From assembly GCA_001310555.1 (NCBI GenBank), contig BAXO01000015.1:12246-76245 (forward strand): DNA of 64,000 nt. Reading direction: 5' to 3'. Of this stretch, positions 53,309 to 63,949 are shown in pieces. Positions within the stretch are counted from its first letter, which is position 1. Each line of letters starts with the position of its first letter. The position numbers and the translations under genes are program-made. The notes beneath the pieces are model-generated. The model searched no databases. It worked only from the letters and a program-made list of their open reading frames with translations, and was not told the DNA's origin. Source of the DNA: Bacillus sp. JCM 19058. Its GTDB lineage: Bacteria > Bacillota > Bacilli > Bacillales_H > Bacillaceae_D.

Positions 53309-54239
53309 TAAGCGTTCACCTCACTGACTTCTGCAAATGCCTGCTCTATTTGCACTTCGTTTCTCCCGCCTGGCTCAAATGGAGCCTGACGAAGGCGATG
53401 CGGTAAGACGAGAAACGCTGCTTGCTTCATATCGTTGGCGATTACGCGTAATCGTCCGGAGAAAGCGGCGATCGTCATTGCCGTTTTCATCATCATAATG
53501 TCGGCACGATGGCTCTCAATTTCTAAGCGAATGGAGACACGCGCCGCTAAAGAGAGCATCTCTTCCGTGAATTCAACGTCGGCAATTGCTTCTTTTGCCT
53601 GCTCAATCCGCTTGACTAATTCGTATTCTTCAGCTGCGTACAACTGGCAAAACCCTTTCGGATCTGCTTCGAACGCAAGCCGGCGCCGAATCACTTCCGT
53701 TCGTTGCTGGACATCCTTTTCACTTACCACATCGACGGCCAAGGCGAACCGGTCTAGCAATTGCGGGCGCAGTTCACCCTCTTCCGGATTCATTGTGCCA
53801 ACCATGATAAATCGTGCCGGGTGCGAGAACGAGATCCCTTCTCGTTCAACCGTATTTGTCCCCATGGCCGCTGCATCCAGTAAGGTATCGACGATATGGT
53901 CTTCAAGTAAGTTAATTTCATCAACGTACAAAATATGGCCATCGGCTCGGCTAGCAATCCCGGTTCGAATTTCTTTTCTCCGTATTGAATCGCATGCTCA
54001 ATATCCAGTGTCCCGACCACGCGATCTTCTGTGGCACTCACTGGTAAGTTCACGACACGCAAATCATCGGGAACATTAGCTAATGCTCGGACAGCGGTTG
54101 ACTTGGCTGTTCCTTTTTCACCACGAATAACGATACCTCCGAGCATAGGATTAATAACATTTAATAGTAATGCTTGCTTCATTTTGTCTTGTCCGACAAT
54201 TGCCGTGAATGGGTATAGGTAGGATCGTTGTTCCGTCAT
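53308..54239 (-). CDS. ChlI-like chelatase AAA+ ATPase subunit (frameshifted)
   Basis: About 310 residues with the ChlI-specific Walker [11 protein letters not shown], Walker [17 protein letters not shown] and sensor [19 protein letters not shown]. One frame change near 53945 ([15 protein letters not shown]). ATG 54239 follows GGGAG. It is the motor subunit for the chelatase. It is separated from the transporter ATPase gene upstream by 168 bp, the only sizeable gap in the operon; this gap holds an imperfect hairpin (about 54330-54375) but no gene. Confidence 0.88.
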
Positions 54240-54407
54240 CGTTTACACGCTCCCTTCGAGTTTTTGCAGGCTGCGCTGCTTTTTTTGTGCTTGTCCGCTA
54301 ACTTAAAAGAATGTGCCTACGGGTATTCCGCTTTTCCGCCATAGCACTGGGTGGAGCGGACGGGAAGCTCTGCTAGGCTTACATAGCATTGTAGTTGTTC
54401 GCTCAGA

Positions 54408-55203
54408 TTACTTTTTCTCTTTAGATGTCGTACTTTTAATCACTAGTCTCAGCACGTCGTCTTCCGGATCGGTATAAATATGTGCATTCACATGAAACAC
54501 TTCCTTGAGCATCGAGGCCGTCATTACTTGGGATGGCGTGCCCTTGGCATACAGATAGCCTCGTTCCATCACAATAATTTCGTCGGAGTAGACGGCGGCA
54601 TGATTCATATCGTGCAATACCATGATAACCGTAACTCCGTGCCGGCGGTTGAGCTCTGCGACAACTTCCATGACCTCCAACTGGTGGGAGACGTCGAGGT
54701 ATGTCGTCGGCTCATCGAGAAAGAGTATGTCCGGCTGCTGGGCAAGAGCCATCGCTATCCAGACGCGCTGGCGTTCTCCTCCTGATATAGCGGTGACATT
54801 CCGAGCGAGCAAATGCTTGACATTCGTTTGTTCGATTGCCCATGCTACCAAGCGCTCATCCGTTTCATTCAATCTTTGCAGTATCGATTTGTGCGGCGAA
54901 CGTCCGTAGGAGATCAACTGTTTGACGGTGATATCGACGGCTTCAGTTCCTTGTGTCAAATAGGCGAGCATTTGTGCTGCCTTTTTTTGGTGAGAGGCTG
55001 TACAGATTTTTCCCGTTTAATAAAACCTCCCCTGATTTAGGCTTTAATTGGCGGACTAGTATTTTTAGCAAGGTGCTTTTCCCGCTGCCATTCGGGCCAA
55101 TAATGCTGTAAATTTTTCCTTGCTCGAATGCGACATTTACATGTTTAATTACAGCTTTGTCCTCGAACTGATGAACGAGTCCTGTTGCCCTTAGCAAGCT
55201 CAT
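54408..55203 (-). CDS. ABC transporter ATPase, FecE/BtuD type (frameshifted)
   Basis: About 264 residues. Walker [13 protein letters not shown]-loop region [19 protein letters not shown], signature [18 protein letters not shown], Walker [14 protein letters not shown]-loop VLHDMNHA. One base removed from T7 at 54982-54988 joins the frames ([12 protein letters not shown]). It overlaps the permease gene by the ATGA arrangement at 55200. This class energises uptake of siderophores, heme, cobalamin and related metal chelates. Confidence 0.9.
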
Positions 55204-56192
55204 ATCGTTTTCCTCCTTAGCAAATAGAGAAAGAAGGGAGCCCCAAAAGCAGCCATCATGATCCCGACCGGAATTTCGATCGGGGCAAACATTGTGCGTG
55301 CAATCGTATCGCAAAAAGTAATCACGGTTACTCCCAACAAGGCCGAGGCAGGAACGAGGATGCGATAATCATTGCCGACCAAAAGGCGTGCAGAATGAGG
55401 AACGATCAATCCGACGAAGCCGAGCAGGCCAGCGACACTGACGGCGCTTGCCGCCAGCAAGGTTGCCGTCGCTGTCATGAATAAGCGCGTCAATTCTACC
55501 CTCGTCCCTAGACTTTTTGCTGTTGCATCCCCGAGCATTAAGAGGTTCATCTTCTTTGCTCCTAGTGCCGCGATCGTCAGGCCGACTATCGTATAAGGGA
55601 AAATGGTTTCAACCTGGGGCCAGCTTCGCGCAGCAAGCCCACCGACTAGAAAGTCGATCGTACCTGGCAGCCGATCGCTATAAAAGGTTAATAATGTCGA
55701 GATTCCTGCGCCGAAAAAAAGCAGAAACCGCGACCCCTGCCAAAATGATGCGTGTTGGGACAATGCCGTTTTTCCAGGCCAGTATGTAAACGATGAAGGC
55801 GGCACCCGTTGCTCCGATAAAGGCCACTGGTGTCAGCAAATAAGGGAGATGAGGGAATAAAATCAAAACTATCATTCCGAGTAACCCCGCACCGCTCGAT
55901 ACACCGATAATGTAAGGATCGGCGAGCGGGTTACGCATAATCCTTGCAGCATTGCACCCGAAACGGCCAAATTAGCTCCGACTAAGGCCGCAACGAGCGT
56001 GCGCGGCAGTCTTATATTTAAAATAATATCTCTCATCTCTCCTTCTTGATTAAGGAAAAACAAATAGCTCCATGTTTCTTGAAGCGATATCGCTACAGCC
56101 CCTTTATGAATGCTAACTAGCATCGCTCCCAACGCAGTAAAGGAAAGGAGGATGAGGATGCCAGCTTTCCAGTAAGACTTATCCCTCATCAT
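55200..56192 (-). CDS. ABC transporter permease, FecCD/BtuC type (frameshifted)
   Basis: About 330 residues with the family motifs RLPRTLVAALVGANLAVSGA, MLQG-MRNPLADPYIIGVSSG, GGLAARSW and GLLGFVGLIVPHSARLLVG. One extra base near 55940 and one in A7 at 55714-55720 (VAVSAFFGAGISTLL) break the frame. It forms a homodimeric channel for metal chelates. Start ATG 56192 lies inside the end of the binding-protein gene (overlap of 14 bases). Confidence 0.9.
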
Positions 56193-57209
56193 TGTCGAAA
56201 AGTTCCGGATACACGATTTGTGCCAAGTACATCATTGACTCGTCGTAAGAAAGACCGGGGTTTGTTAAAAACTTTTCAGACGGAATGACCATTACGCGGC
56301 CTTCTTTGACAGCCTGAAGGGAGGCCCAGGCTGGATTACCCTCCAGCTCCTCTTTAATTTTTTTTCCGTCCCGGTTTCTTTTGCTCCGTGAATAGTAATA
56401 AAAACGTAATCAGGCTGTGCCTCAACTAGCGTTTCAATACTGTAGGGCACAGAGGTCTGACTGTCCGGTTTCGGCTCCATATTTTTGGCGATATTTTCCA
56501 AATTTAACAATTCTCCGATTTCCAATACGGTCGTATTTGCTCGCTGAATCGAAACACTCGAAGAACTGACGTTAAGGACAACATTCGTAATTGCTCGGTC
56601 TTCAGGAATTATTGCTTCAATCTCTTTCATTCTGCTTTCCGTTTCGTGGAGCTTCTTTTCAGCTTCGTCTTCCTTTCCGATAATGCTGCCCAACAACGCG
56701 GCTTTCTCTTTAACATCATCGAATGACCGCATTTGTAATAAGGCGAACGGAATATCATTACCCTCCATTAAATCGACCAATTTTGCATGGAAGGATGGAG
56801 AGCCGATGACAAGATCGGGATTTAATGCGGTCAACTGCTCTGCGTTAATTTGGTTTACCGTCCCCAGCTCTTGAATCGCTTCAGCATTCTCAGGGATCGG
56901 CGCCGAATGCGTGCTCATCCGCCCGACCGCTTCTCCTCCTAAATCGTATAGCAGCAATAAAAACTCCGGAGAGAGAATCACGATTCGTTCTGGCTTCTCG
57001 CTTAAAGCTACTGCCCTGCCTGTATCATCTTGAAACGTTAGAAACGAGGCTTCCTCTCCTTTTTCATCTACATCAGACACTGGTTTCGGGGAGGAAGAGG
57101 TCTCATTATCGGCGTTATTATCACTTGCTGCCGATCCACAAGCAGTAGCAAAAGCAGTAAATACACAAATAAATAAAACAACAATTAATCGTTTGACTCG
57201 TCTACTCAC
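56179..57209 (-). CDS. Metal-chelate binding lipoprotein, BtuF/FecB type (frameshifted near 3' end)
   Basis: First gene of the set. The GTG start at 57209 follows CAGGAGG; the lipoprotein signal ends FATAC. A class III binding protein: PERIVILSPEFLLLLYDLGG, LNPDLVIGSPSFHAKLVDLM, ETLVEAQPDYVFITIHGAK. A run of T8 at 56358-56365 breaks the frame; afterwards it reads IKEELEGNPAWASLQAVKEG and RVMVIPSEKFLTNPG, ending at 56179. About 343 residues. The ligand is a metal complex; the upstream Zur site points to zinc. Confidence 0.87.
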
Positions 57210-57220
57210 ATGAACCTCCT

Positions 57221-57278
57221 GTATTTAAATCGTAATTATTACGATTTAAATACTATTAAACTTTCTGCTCAAAGTCAA
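57221..57278 (-). promoter_or_regulatory. Zur box overlapping the promoter of the chelatase-importer operon
   Basis: 57221-57236 and 57238-57253 are perfect 16-bp arms around one central base, a 33-bp palindrome. Its core TCGTAATTATTACGA is an exact match to the Bacillus Zur consensus TCGTAATNATTACGA and not to Fur (TGATAATNATTATCA) or PerR. On the minus strand TTGACT (57273-57278), 17 bases, TAGTAT (57250-57255) form the promoter; its -10 lies inside the palindrome. Zinc-loaded Zur would block transcription. Confidence 0.88.
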
Positions 57279-57356
57279 TGATCAAGACTATAAATTTTCA
57301 CCGAGTTTGAAAGGCCAGTGAGGACAAGGAAAAGTCGCACACGTCACCCACTTATC

Positions 57357-58238
57357 CTATCGCTGTTCATTGCGGTAGGCTTGCTGACGAAATAGACCGG
57401 GAGGAAGGCCTGATTCTTCACGATAAACTCTAGTAAAATAGTGCACGCTGCCAAATCCCGTTTTTTTCGGCAATGCTCTTTATAGGAAGTTCGGTCGATT
57501 TTAACAAATCGCTTGCTTTTTTTTATGCGCTCTTTCCGTATGAACGAAATGAAGCTTTCCCCAATTCCGTTGGAGAATAGGCGAGAAAGGTGGCGAGGTG
57601 AAACATTTAGATAGCGCGACACCATTTCTAGCGTCAATGTTTTTTCGAGATTATCAATGATAAATAATTTAGCTCGACGAAGAGTCGGATTAGGGGCGGA
57701 CAAGTGATGGCTATCACGTTCCCTTCGCGTGAAAAATAGGCCCGGAAAGGTGGAGAGCAGAGCGTGGGCGATCTGAGGAACGATCTTAGGAGCAAGGGCA
57801 TACCTTTTTTTCTTTTGGAATGAGGAGCGATTTCCACAGCGAAGCCGTAGAGGAGACATCACCGTCGTAAACAACAGGAACCTCTATTTGAGCTAAGTCC
57901 CAATAATCTTCAACAGCAGTTGGAGATGATTGTAATTCGTCCAGTTCAAAAGCAACCCAAATTAAGTAAAGGCCATTGACACTACAAATCTGGTGACTGA
58001 TCATCGGTCTTGAACAAAACAAAGAGCCTTGTTTAAGAGAATATTCAGAGCGACTTTCGAGATACGAGCCTTCACCGTCTAAGACATAACAGATCTCAAA
58101 AAAAGAGTGGCGATGTACAGGGTTGTATGTTAAACACGGATCGACTCCCCAATAATGGACCCGGAAAGAAACTTGCTTATTGATGAGAGAAACGGCCAGT
58201 TGATTTAAGCGCGCCTCGCTTTCTTTTATTAAATACAT
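57357..58238 (-). CDS. AraC-family regulator (frameshifted)
   Basis: About 290 residues. The N-terminal cupin sensor contains HRHSFFEICYVLDGEGSYLE and SLFCSRPMISHQI; the C-terminal AraC domain contains LEMVSRYLNVSPRHLSRLFS and, after repair, SIAEKTGFGSVHYFTRVYRE. Three runs have one base too many: T7 57805-57811, T8 57517-57524 and T7 57461-57467. Start ATG 58238 after GAGAGGGG. It is divergent from the dioxygenase gene at 58370 and probably controls it. Confidence 0.86.
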
Positions 58239-58369
58239 GTAAAAATCCCCTCTCGATAACAATGGCGTGATCGGACAAAAGAATGTCCTCTTTATTCAAA
58301 GACTGGAGCTGTTAAGTTTTATTATAATATCAATGTAATTATAAGAAAACGATAAGGAGATGAGTTAAA

Positions 58370-59146
58370 GTGATTAAGTCGAGTGATGTAGATTTTTACA
58401 ATGAACAAGGCTACTTATTAGTTAGAGGTGTATTTACAATGGAGGAAGTGGAGGGAATGCGAAAGAGCGTGGAGGGCGTTATTAGACGGGCGGCGAAAGC
58501 AAACATGGATGCGAATGCCGCGTGGGACGGTGATCATTTACCGAAGGAGCAAATTAAACGATTAGTCTTAAAGGGCTTTCATAATATGGAATATCATGAC
58601 TCCACCTTCTTGAAAGCGCTCGCTCACCCGAATATGGTTTCAGTGTTAAATCAATTAATTGGTCCCAACGTCCAGCTTCATCATTCGAAAATGCTCGTCA
58701 AACCACCTGAAAACGGAGCGGCATTTCCGATGCATCAAGATTACCCTTACTTTCCTCATCAAAATGATACGATGCTGGCAGCTAGTGTTCACCTTGATGA
58801 TAGTAATGAGGAGAACGGGTGTCTCCGCGTGATTCCAGGCTCTCATAAGCAAGGCGCGCTTCCTCATAGAGGCAGACATTACTTGAACCATAAGGAATAC
58901 CCAATTTCCGAGGGAACCCCTTGTCCGGCAAAGTCAGGCGACGTCCTATTTTTTAACTATTTAACCGTACACGGCTCCGATGTCAATCAAAGTGATCGGA
59001 CGAGGAGAAATGTATTGTTTCAATATCGGGATGCCTCGGATTTACCAATCGATGCTACTCATTTTGATTGGGGGATGGGGTTGACGATCAGCGGTGAGAA
59101 TCCACATTTTGAGAAAGCGGTACCAGGCTATAAGATTGTGCAATGA
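58370..59146 (+). CDS. Phytanoyl-CoA dioxygenase (PhyH) family protein
   Basis: Intact, 258 residues. Fe(II)/2-oxoglutarate oxygenase fold with the metal triad H-x-D in FPMHQDYPYF (near residue 125) and the distal His in LTVHGSDVN, and Arg in RTRRNVLFQYR for 2-oxoglutarate. GTG 58370 after AAGGAGATGAG. Bacterial PhyH proteins hydroxylate many substrates, including ectoine and phosphonates; HSKMLVKPPENGAAFPMHQD is the usual entry strand. The neighbouring AraC gene suggests inducible catabolism. Substrate unknown. Confidence 0.87.
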   Translation: MIKSSDVDFYNEQGYLLVRGVFTMEEVEGMRKSVEGVIRRAAKANMDANAAWDGDHLPKEQIKRLVLKGFHNMEYHDSTFLKALAHPNMVSVLNQLIGPNVQLHHSKMLVKPPENGAAFPMHQDYPYFPHQNDTMLAASVHLDDSNEENGCLRVIPGSHKQGALPHRGRHYLNHKEYPISEGTPCPAKSGDVLFFNYLTVHGSDVNQSDRTRRNVLFQYRDASDLPIDATHFDWGMGLTISGENPHFEKAVPGYKIVQ

Positions 59147-59276
59147 CTCTACTATTAACTCCTGACTTGTTGTTATCGCATGCGCGTTTGGCAAACATAC
59201 TAGGCGGAGGAATAGATTTGCTTCGAGGCAGTTGAATTTTATTTACTGCTGCCTTTGAACGTCTAATATTCTTTTA

Positions 59277-59308
59277 CCTGTAGCAGGCAGGGAACTGTCT
59301 GCTACAGG
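59277..59308. terminator. Hairpin between convergent dioxygenase and VOC genes
   Basis: CCTGTAGCAGGCA pairs with TGTCTGCTACAGG, 13 bp with one G-T pair. No T-tract follows, so it is a likely but unproven terminator. Confidence 0.5.
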
Positions 59309-59329
59309 AATGGATTAGTGTTGAGCCTT

Positions 59330-59708
59330 TCAAGCTTCCGGCTCTTCTAATGAAGTTTCACTCATCAAGGCGTGGGTATTCCCTTCTTCATCCCGAAAAA
59401 AAGGCCATCCACGTTTCGGTTCTCCCCATTTTAGCTACAAAGTGAGGCTCTGTTGTAAACGTTACCCCTTTTTCGATCAAGGCTTCGTACTCTTTCCGAA
59501 GATGCTCGACACGAAAATAAAGGATGGAGCTTGCTTGAGCAAACTCTTCCTTTTCCGGAAGACCGAGCAGAAGGCGCGTGTCACCACAATGAAAAAAAGC
59601 CATCGTATCTGTTTCAAATAAAAGGGGAAGCTTTAGTAAATCACGATAAAAGGAAACGGCTCGTTCTAAGTTTTTGACAGGGATACTAACTTGTCCAATC
59701 GTTTTCAT
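59330..59708 (-). CDS. VOC (glyoxalase/bleomycin-resistance) family protein (frameshifted)
   Basis: About 125 residues with the paired beta-alpha-beta pattern: IGQVSIPVKNLERAVSFYRD, FHCGDTRLLLGLP, ILYFRVEHLRKEYEALIEKG. Taking one base from A7 at 59396-59402 gives the usual ending AFFRDEEGNTHALMSE. Metal-dependent enzyme or resistance protein of unknown substrate. Confidence 0.82.
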
Positions 59709-59770
59709 GATCTATCACTCCTCACATGTAGTCAATCTGATTATACGGCAGTCAATCAATAAAATTCTTT

Positions 59771-60622
59771 TCAGAAATCACCTTTTTTTCGATAATCTCG
59801 CGGTGATATCCGAAAGTGCTGCTTAAAAAGCCTACTGAAGGAGGCCGGGCTGTTTAAGCCAATAGCAAGCGTAATATCGGTCATACTATATGCCCGGTTG
59901 GTGAGAAGCTGCTTTGCTTTTGCCAATCGTAAAGCAGTTATATGCTGGTATGGAGTCACTGTATAAACCTGTACATAGCTGCGTAAAAGGTGGTTTACTG
60001 ATAGGCAAGCAGCCCCGGCGATATCCTCAAGCTTGAGCGGCTGTTCGTAAAATGCCTGAATGTAATCGTGAGCGATGCTGATTCTCCGATACAATTCATC
60101 CCTTGTTGAGAGCTTAAGCGCGTCAATTGAATCCCTATCCTTACTAGCTGAGCAGTGGCTCTGCAGCAATACCGTCATTATTCGATGAAACTGAGCCTCC
60201 TGCCATAAAGGGTCGAGCTCGTTAGTCTGGAGCTCATTTTTGAGCTGTTGAAGCAAGAGCATGAGCTGCGGGTGAGCCGGTACGTTTTTTTCAAAAAAAG
60301 TGAATCGAATGACTCTGTCGATAAGGATTATCGAGCAGCTGTTCATTGGAGCTAGATAACGCGCGCATGACTTCCTCAGCAAACCCATCCTTAAAAAACA
60401 AACAAAAGGAATCAATCTTGTCTGCTCCATCGATTTCAAGCGAATAGTCCCCCGGGTTTAAAAGCAAGTACCTCGATTCCTCCACAGCAAAATAGCCTTG
60501 ATTCGTCTGATAGAGCGCCTCGCCATTTGAAAACGTTTTCAATGATAGTTGTCCTGAGCCCGTCCAATGGAATTGTTTAGCTTTTGCATGCAATATAATT
60601 GGTTTCTCTTTTTTTTGTTCAT
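59771..60622 (-). CDS. AraC-family regulator (frameshifted)
   Basis: About 283 residues. ATG 60622 after GAGGAGG. The N-terminal sensor half has GYFAVEESRYLLLNPGDYSL; the C-terminal half has LEDIAGAACLSVNHLLRSYV and ITLAIGLNSPASFSRLFKQH. Removing one base each from T8 at 60609-60616 (MNKKEKPIILHAKAKQFHW) and from A7 at 60293-60299 (SHSIHFFEKNVPAHP) restores the frame. Target unknown; the next plus-strand gene encodes a PHP phosphatase. Confidence 0.85.
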
Positions 60623-60770
60623 GGAAACCTCCTCTGTCCTTCCTTTCATTGTATTCGCAAAATCATGCTCGTCAAGCTCGCGAAATGAGTAGCCGATATT
60701 GTACATCGCGAAAAAAAATGAGATAGTTAGTAGCAAGGAGCTTTGTCAAGCTAGAAAGGAATGTTGTGAT

Positions 60771-61599
60771 TTGAGTGCAGAAAGAGAGAGTGCAAGTTTT
60801 GACATTCATACGCACCATGAGCGATGTGGCCATGCAGTAGGAACTGTTGAAGACTATATTAGGGCAGCTATTGAACAAGGCTTAGTTTAATCGGAATTTC
60901 CGATCACACACCGTATTTTCATAGTGATCAGGACCAGCTTTATCCTCGTATCGCAATGCCGAAAAGCGAGCTTGCCTCCTATGTCAAGGAAGTGCTCAGG
61001 CTAAAGGAGAAATACGCTGACCGAATTCAAGTGTTGCTTGGAATTGAGAGCGATTATTTCGTCGATCATTTCCGTGTCTATCGGCAAGAGCTTCTGAAGT
61101 ATCCATTCGACTATATTATAGGCTCTGTTCATTTTGTCGATAACATTAGTATTTTTCAAAAGGGACGTTGGGATGGATTGTCTCATGCTCAAAAAGTGGC
61201 GCTGAAGGAACGGTACTTTCAATTGATCGAAGCGTCGGCGCGAAGCGGGTTGTTCCAGGTTCTTGGTCATATTGATGCAATGAAAGGTTTTTATCCAGAG
61301 TTTTCCTCAATAGAAGCAGAAAATGCGCTCGATCAGACTTTGAAGGCTATCGGTGAGCAGCGATGCGCCATTGAAATCAACACGTCGGGCAAAACAAAGG
61401 ATTGCGGCGGCTGGTACCCTTCGGCGGAGATTTTAGAGCGTGCCTCTATTATAAGGTTGACGTTACGTTCGGCTCCGACGCCCATCGTCCTTCACGTGTC
61501 GGTGAAGAATTTGCCGAGGTGAAAGCGAAATTAAAGGAGATCGGCTTTAAGGAAATGGTTTATTTTATTAATAAGCAACGTTTTCATATCACAATATAG
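60771..61599 (+). CDS. PHP-domain histidinol-phosphatase-type enzyme (frameshifted)
   Basis: About 275 residues, HisJ/HisK-like. The metal ligands are in FDIHTHHERCGHA, SDHTPYFHSDQ, GIESDY, VLGHIDAMKG and FGSDAHRPSRVG. TTG 60771 is the only in-frame start close to a ribosome site (AAAGGA). Frame changes near 60887 and 61437. No other histidine genes are nearby; PHP proteins of this type can also act on other phosphoesters. Confidence 0.84.
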
Positions 61600-61620
61600 C
61601 TAAGAAAGCGGGTTTGAAAA

Positions 61621-62497
61621 ATGGTTGAAATCGAAAATGAGCTGTTACGAGTCAAACTGGCTGAGGATGGAGCAGAGGTTCGAGAGGTTTTTCATAAAAA
61701 GGAACAGCTGCAATTTATGTGGAGCGGCGACCCGGATTACTGGGGAAGAGTCTCGCCAATTTTGTTTCCGATTGTCGGAGCGTTGAAGGGCGATCGGTAT
61801 CTCGTGGATGGGAGGAGCTATTCGCTGCCGCAGCATGGATTTTTAAGGGATAAACGCTTTAAACTTGTAGAAAAAAAGTGCAACGAGAGCCGTGTTCCGC
61901 TTTAGCTCAGATCGTAGCTTGCTAGATATATACCCATATGAATTCGAAATCATGATTGATTACCGCTTAAAACAAAACGAATTGACGGTCGGCTGGCAGG
62001 TACACAATCGCAATAAAGGCGATATGTATTTTTCGATCGGAGCTCATCCCGCCTTTCAAATCCCTTTAATCGAAGGGGAAAGCCTTTCCGATTATTATAT
62101 AATGCTTCAGCCGAGGGAAAGTGAAATAATGGAATATGGCGTCGAGCAAGGGCTAATTTATGAAAAAGGGCAGGCCAACGATATTAAGATGATTGAATTG
62201 ACCGATCGCCTGTTTGCTAACGATGCTTTAATCTATCGAGCGATTAACGAGGTGACGATTGCTTCAAAGAAGCACTCCCATCAAATTAAAGTAATGCATC
62301 CCGGCTTTCCTTTCGTCGGAATTTGGTCAAAGTTCGATGCCGTAAATCAAAAGGCAGCCCCTTTTATATGCATCGAGCCTTGGTACGGAATTGCCGATCG
62401 AGTCGATGCGAACGGGGATTATAAAAAGAAATTCGGAATTAACCATTTGCCCGAACACGGGATTTTTGAAACGGGCTACTCAATCGAATTTACTTAA
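61621..62497 (+). CDS. Aldose 1-epimerase family protein, LacX-like (frameshifted)
   Basis: About 291 residues. Motifs: GRVSPILFPIVGALKGDRYL, PQHGFLRDKRF, SIGAHPAFQIPL, FICIEPWYGIADR. Removing one base from A7 at 61871-61877 joins the halves (KLVEKSATRAVFRFSSDRS). It catalyses or resembles sugar mutarotation and follows the PHP gene by 21 bases, so they are co-transcribed and end at the terminator at 62507. Confidence 0.87.
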
Positions 62498-62506
62498 AAG
62501 CTCAGG

Positions 62507-62540
62507 CAACCCACCCTTCAGCACTGAAGGTGGGTTGTTT
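62507..62540 (+). terminator. Terminator after the epimerase gene
   Basis: CAACCCACC(C)TTCAG pairs with CTGAAGGTGGGTTG with one bulged C, followed by TTT. It lies 10 bases past the stop. Confidence 0.8.
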
Positions 62541-62606
62541 CGGTAATTTGCCCGCATTCTGTCTCGGATGGAGCGACATAGCTTGCTGAGTTTTGACGCC
62601 AGCGCT

Positions 62607-63839
62607 TTAATGGACTTCAGCGCCACTTTTCTTATGTTTACGATAGATGCGGAACCATACGAGGGCCAGCACGAGTAAAATCAATGTATGACTAATGTAA
62701 AGATAAGCAAAGCCTAAAGGTAGTGTAATGACAAAATAACTGACCAATGGGCCAATGGCAGCTCCGACATCCTGGGTAATCGTATAAATTGTAAAGAAGG
62801 ATACCGCGTTTGTTCGTTTAGCCAAATCTGACGCTAATGCGTCGGAAAGGGTAGTTAAGCTCGTAGCAGCAAGCAAAACTAGGAGTGAAACGATGAGCCA
62901 AATCCCAACAGGCATTGAAAAAGGAAGAGCGAAAACCGTGAACGCTGCAAAGACGAGCGAAAAAAAATAAATAAAGGCTTTCGACCCCTTGCTCCGTCAG
63001 ACCAAGCACCGATCGAACGAGCTAAAAAAAGGTTCCCATAGCCAACGGGCTGACTGAATTAATCCGGACAAAGCAGTGACGCTGATAAGAATCCCGGCGA
63101 TCGGTACAGGCTCACCAAATAATTGTCCTATGAGCGGACTCAATGTAGAAGTAAGAATTCCTTGGAACAGCAAAGCAATAAAAAATCCGCTTACGAGTAC
63201 TGTAGCAGTACCTTTGGGCAAGTGAAAAGAAGGCATAGAAACTTTAGCTCTTCCAGATTGACGAGGTTTTCCTGCTGCAACTTTGGAAAACGAATGAAGT
63301 AAATAAAATAGTGCGAAAATAGTGCAGAGACCAAAGAGAAGTGCAACATTTTGAATGCCAATAAAAGGGGCGAGAATGCCGCCAAATAACATGCCAAACA
63401 AGCTACCCAACCGATAAAGTCCGTTGTACACTCCCATCGTTTGTCCTCGATTGTCATCATTCGTATAAGTGGTCACCGCTGTCAAGCCGCCGATCCGCAA
63501 AAATGACCAAGCTACCCCCCACAGAGCCCGTAAAATAAGCCAGCCTAGAAAGCCGGAAACAACTCCGTATCCTGCCGTCGTTATCGTTCCAAGGATAACG
63601 GCAATAATTAAGCCGGTTTGAAGCGAAATCCGTTGGTATACCCAGCCAATGATCGGGTTAAACGGAAGACGAATCAAACGATTGATCGATAGTAGAATCC
63701 CTACTTGCCACAGAGAATCCAAGCCAATCTCTTGCCAGAAGAGCGGCAAAGCTATGTAAAGCATCGAATCTCCTAATAAACAAATAGCCGTTACAAGTGA
63801 AATCGTAACGACTGGTGAACGCGATTGCTGCTTAGCCAC
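62607..63839 (-). CDS. MFS transporter (frameshifted)
   Basis: About 410 residues with 12 likely membrane helices. Motif-A-like region INRLIRLPFNPIIGWVYQRI and the second-half copy GAWSDGARGRKPLF. Frame breaks at A7 63024-63030 and at the run near 62963-62970. The central loop is short and basic (KPRQSGRAKVS). Start ATG 63839. Drug or sugar efflux is possible; substrate unknown. Confidence 0.86.
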
Positions 63840-63949
63840 GATATCCCCTCTTAACTTATTCCGAAAAGATCTTTTTTCTATACATGTGAATCAATTTCAT
63901 CATTCAATGATTGAGTGTAAGATCCGAACACGATCATTTGATCATTGAT

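Noticed and set aside
47631..57209. Reading the operon as cobalamin synthesis/import
   Set aside because: CobN-type and BtuFCD-type names suggest it, but there is no B12 riboswitch or corrin gene nearby and the promoter carries a Zur site, not a cobalamin element.
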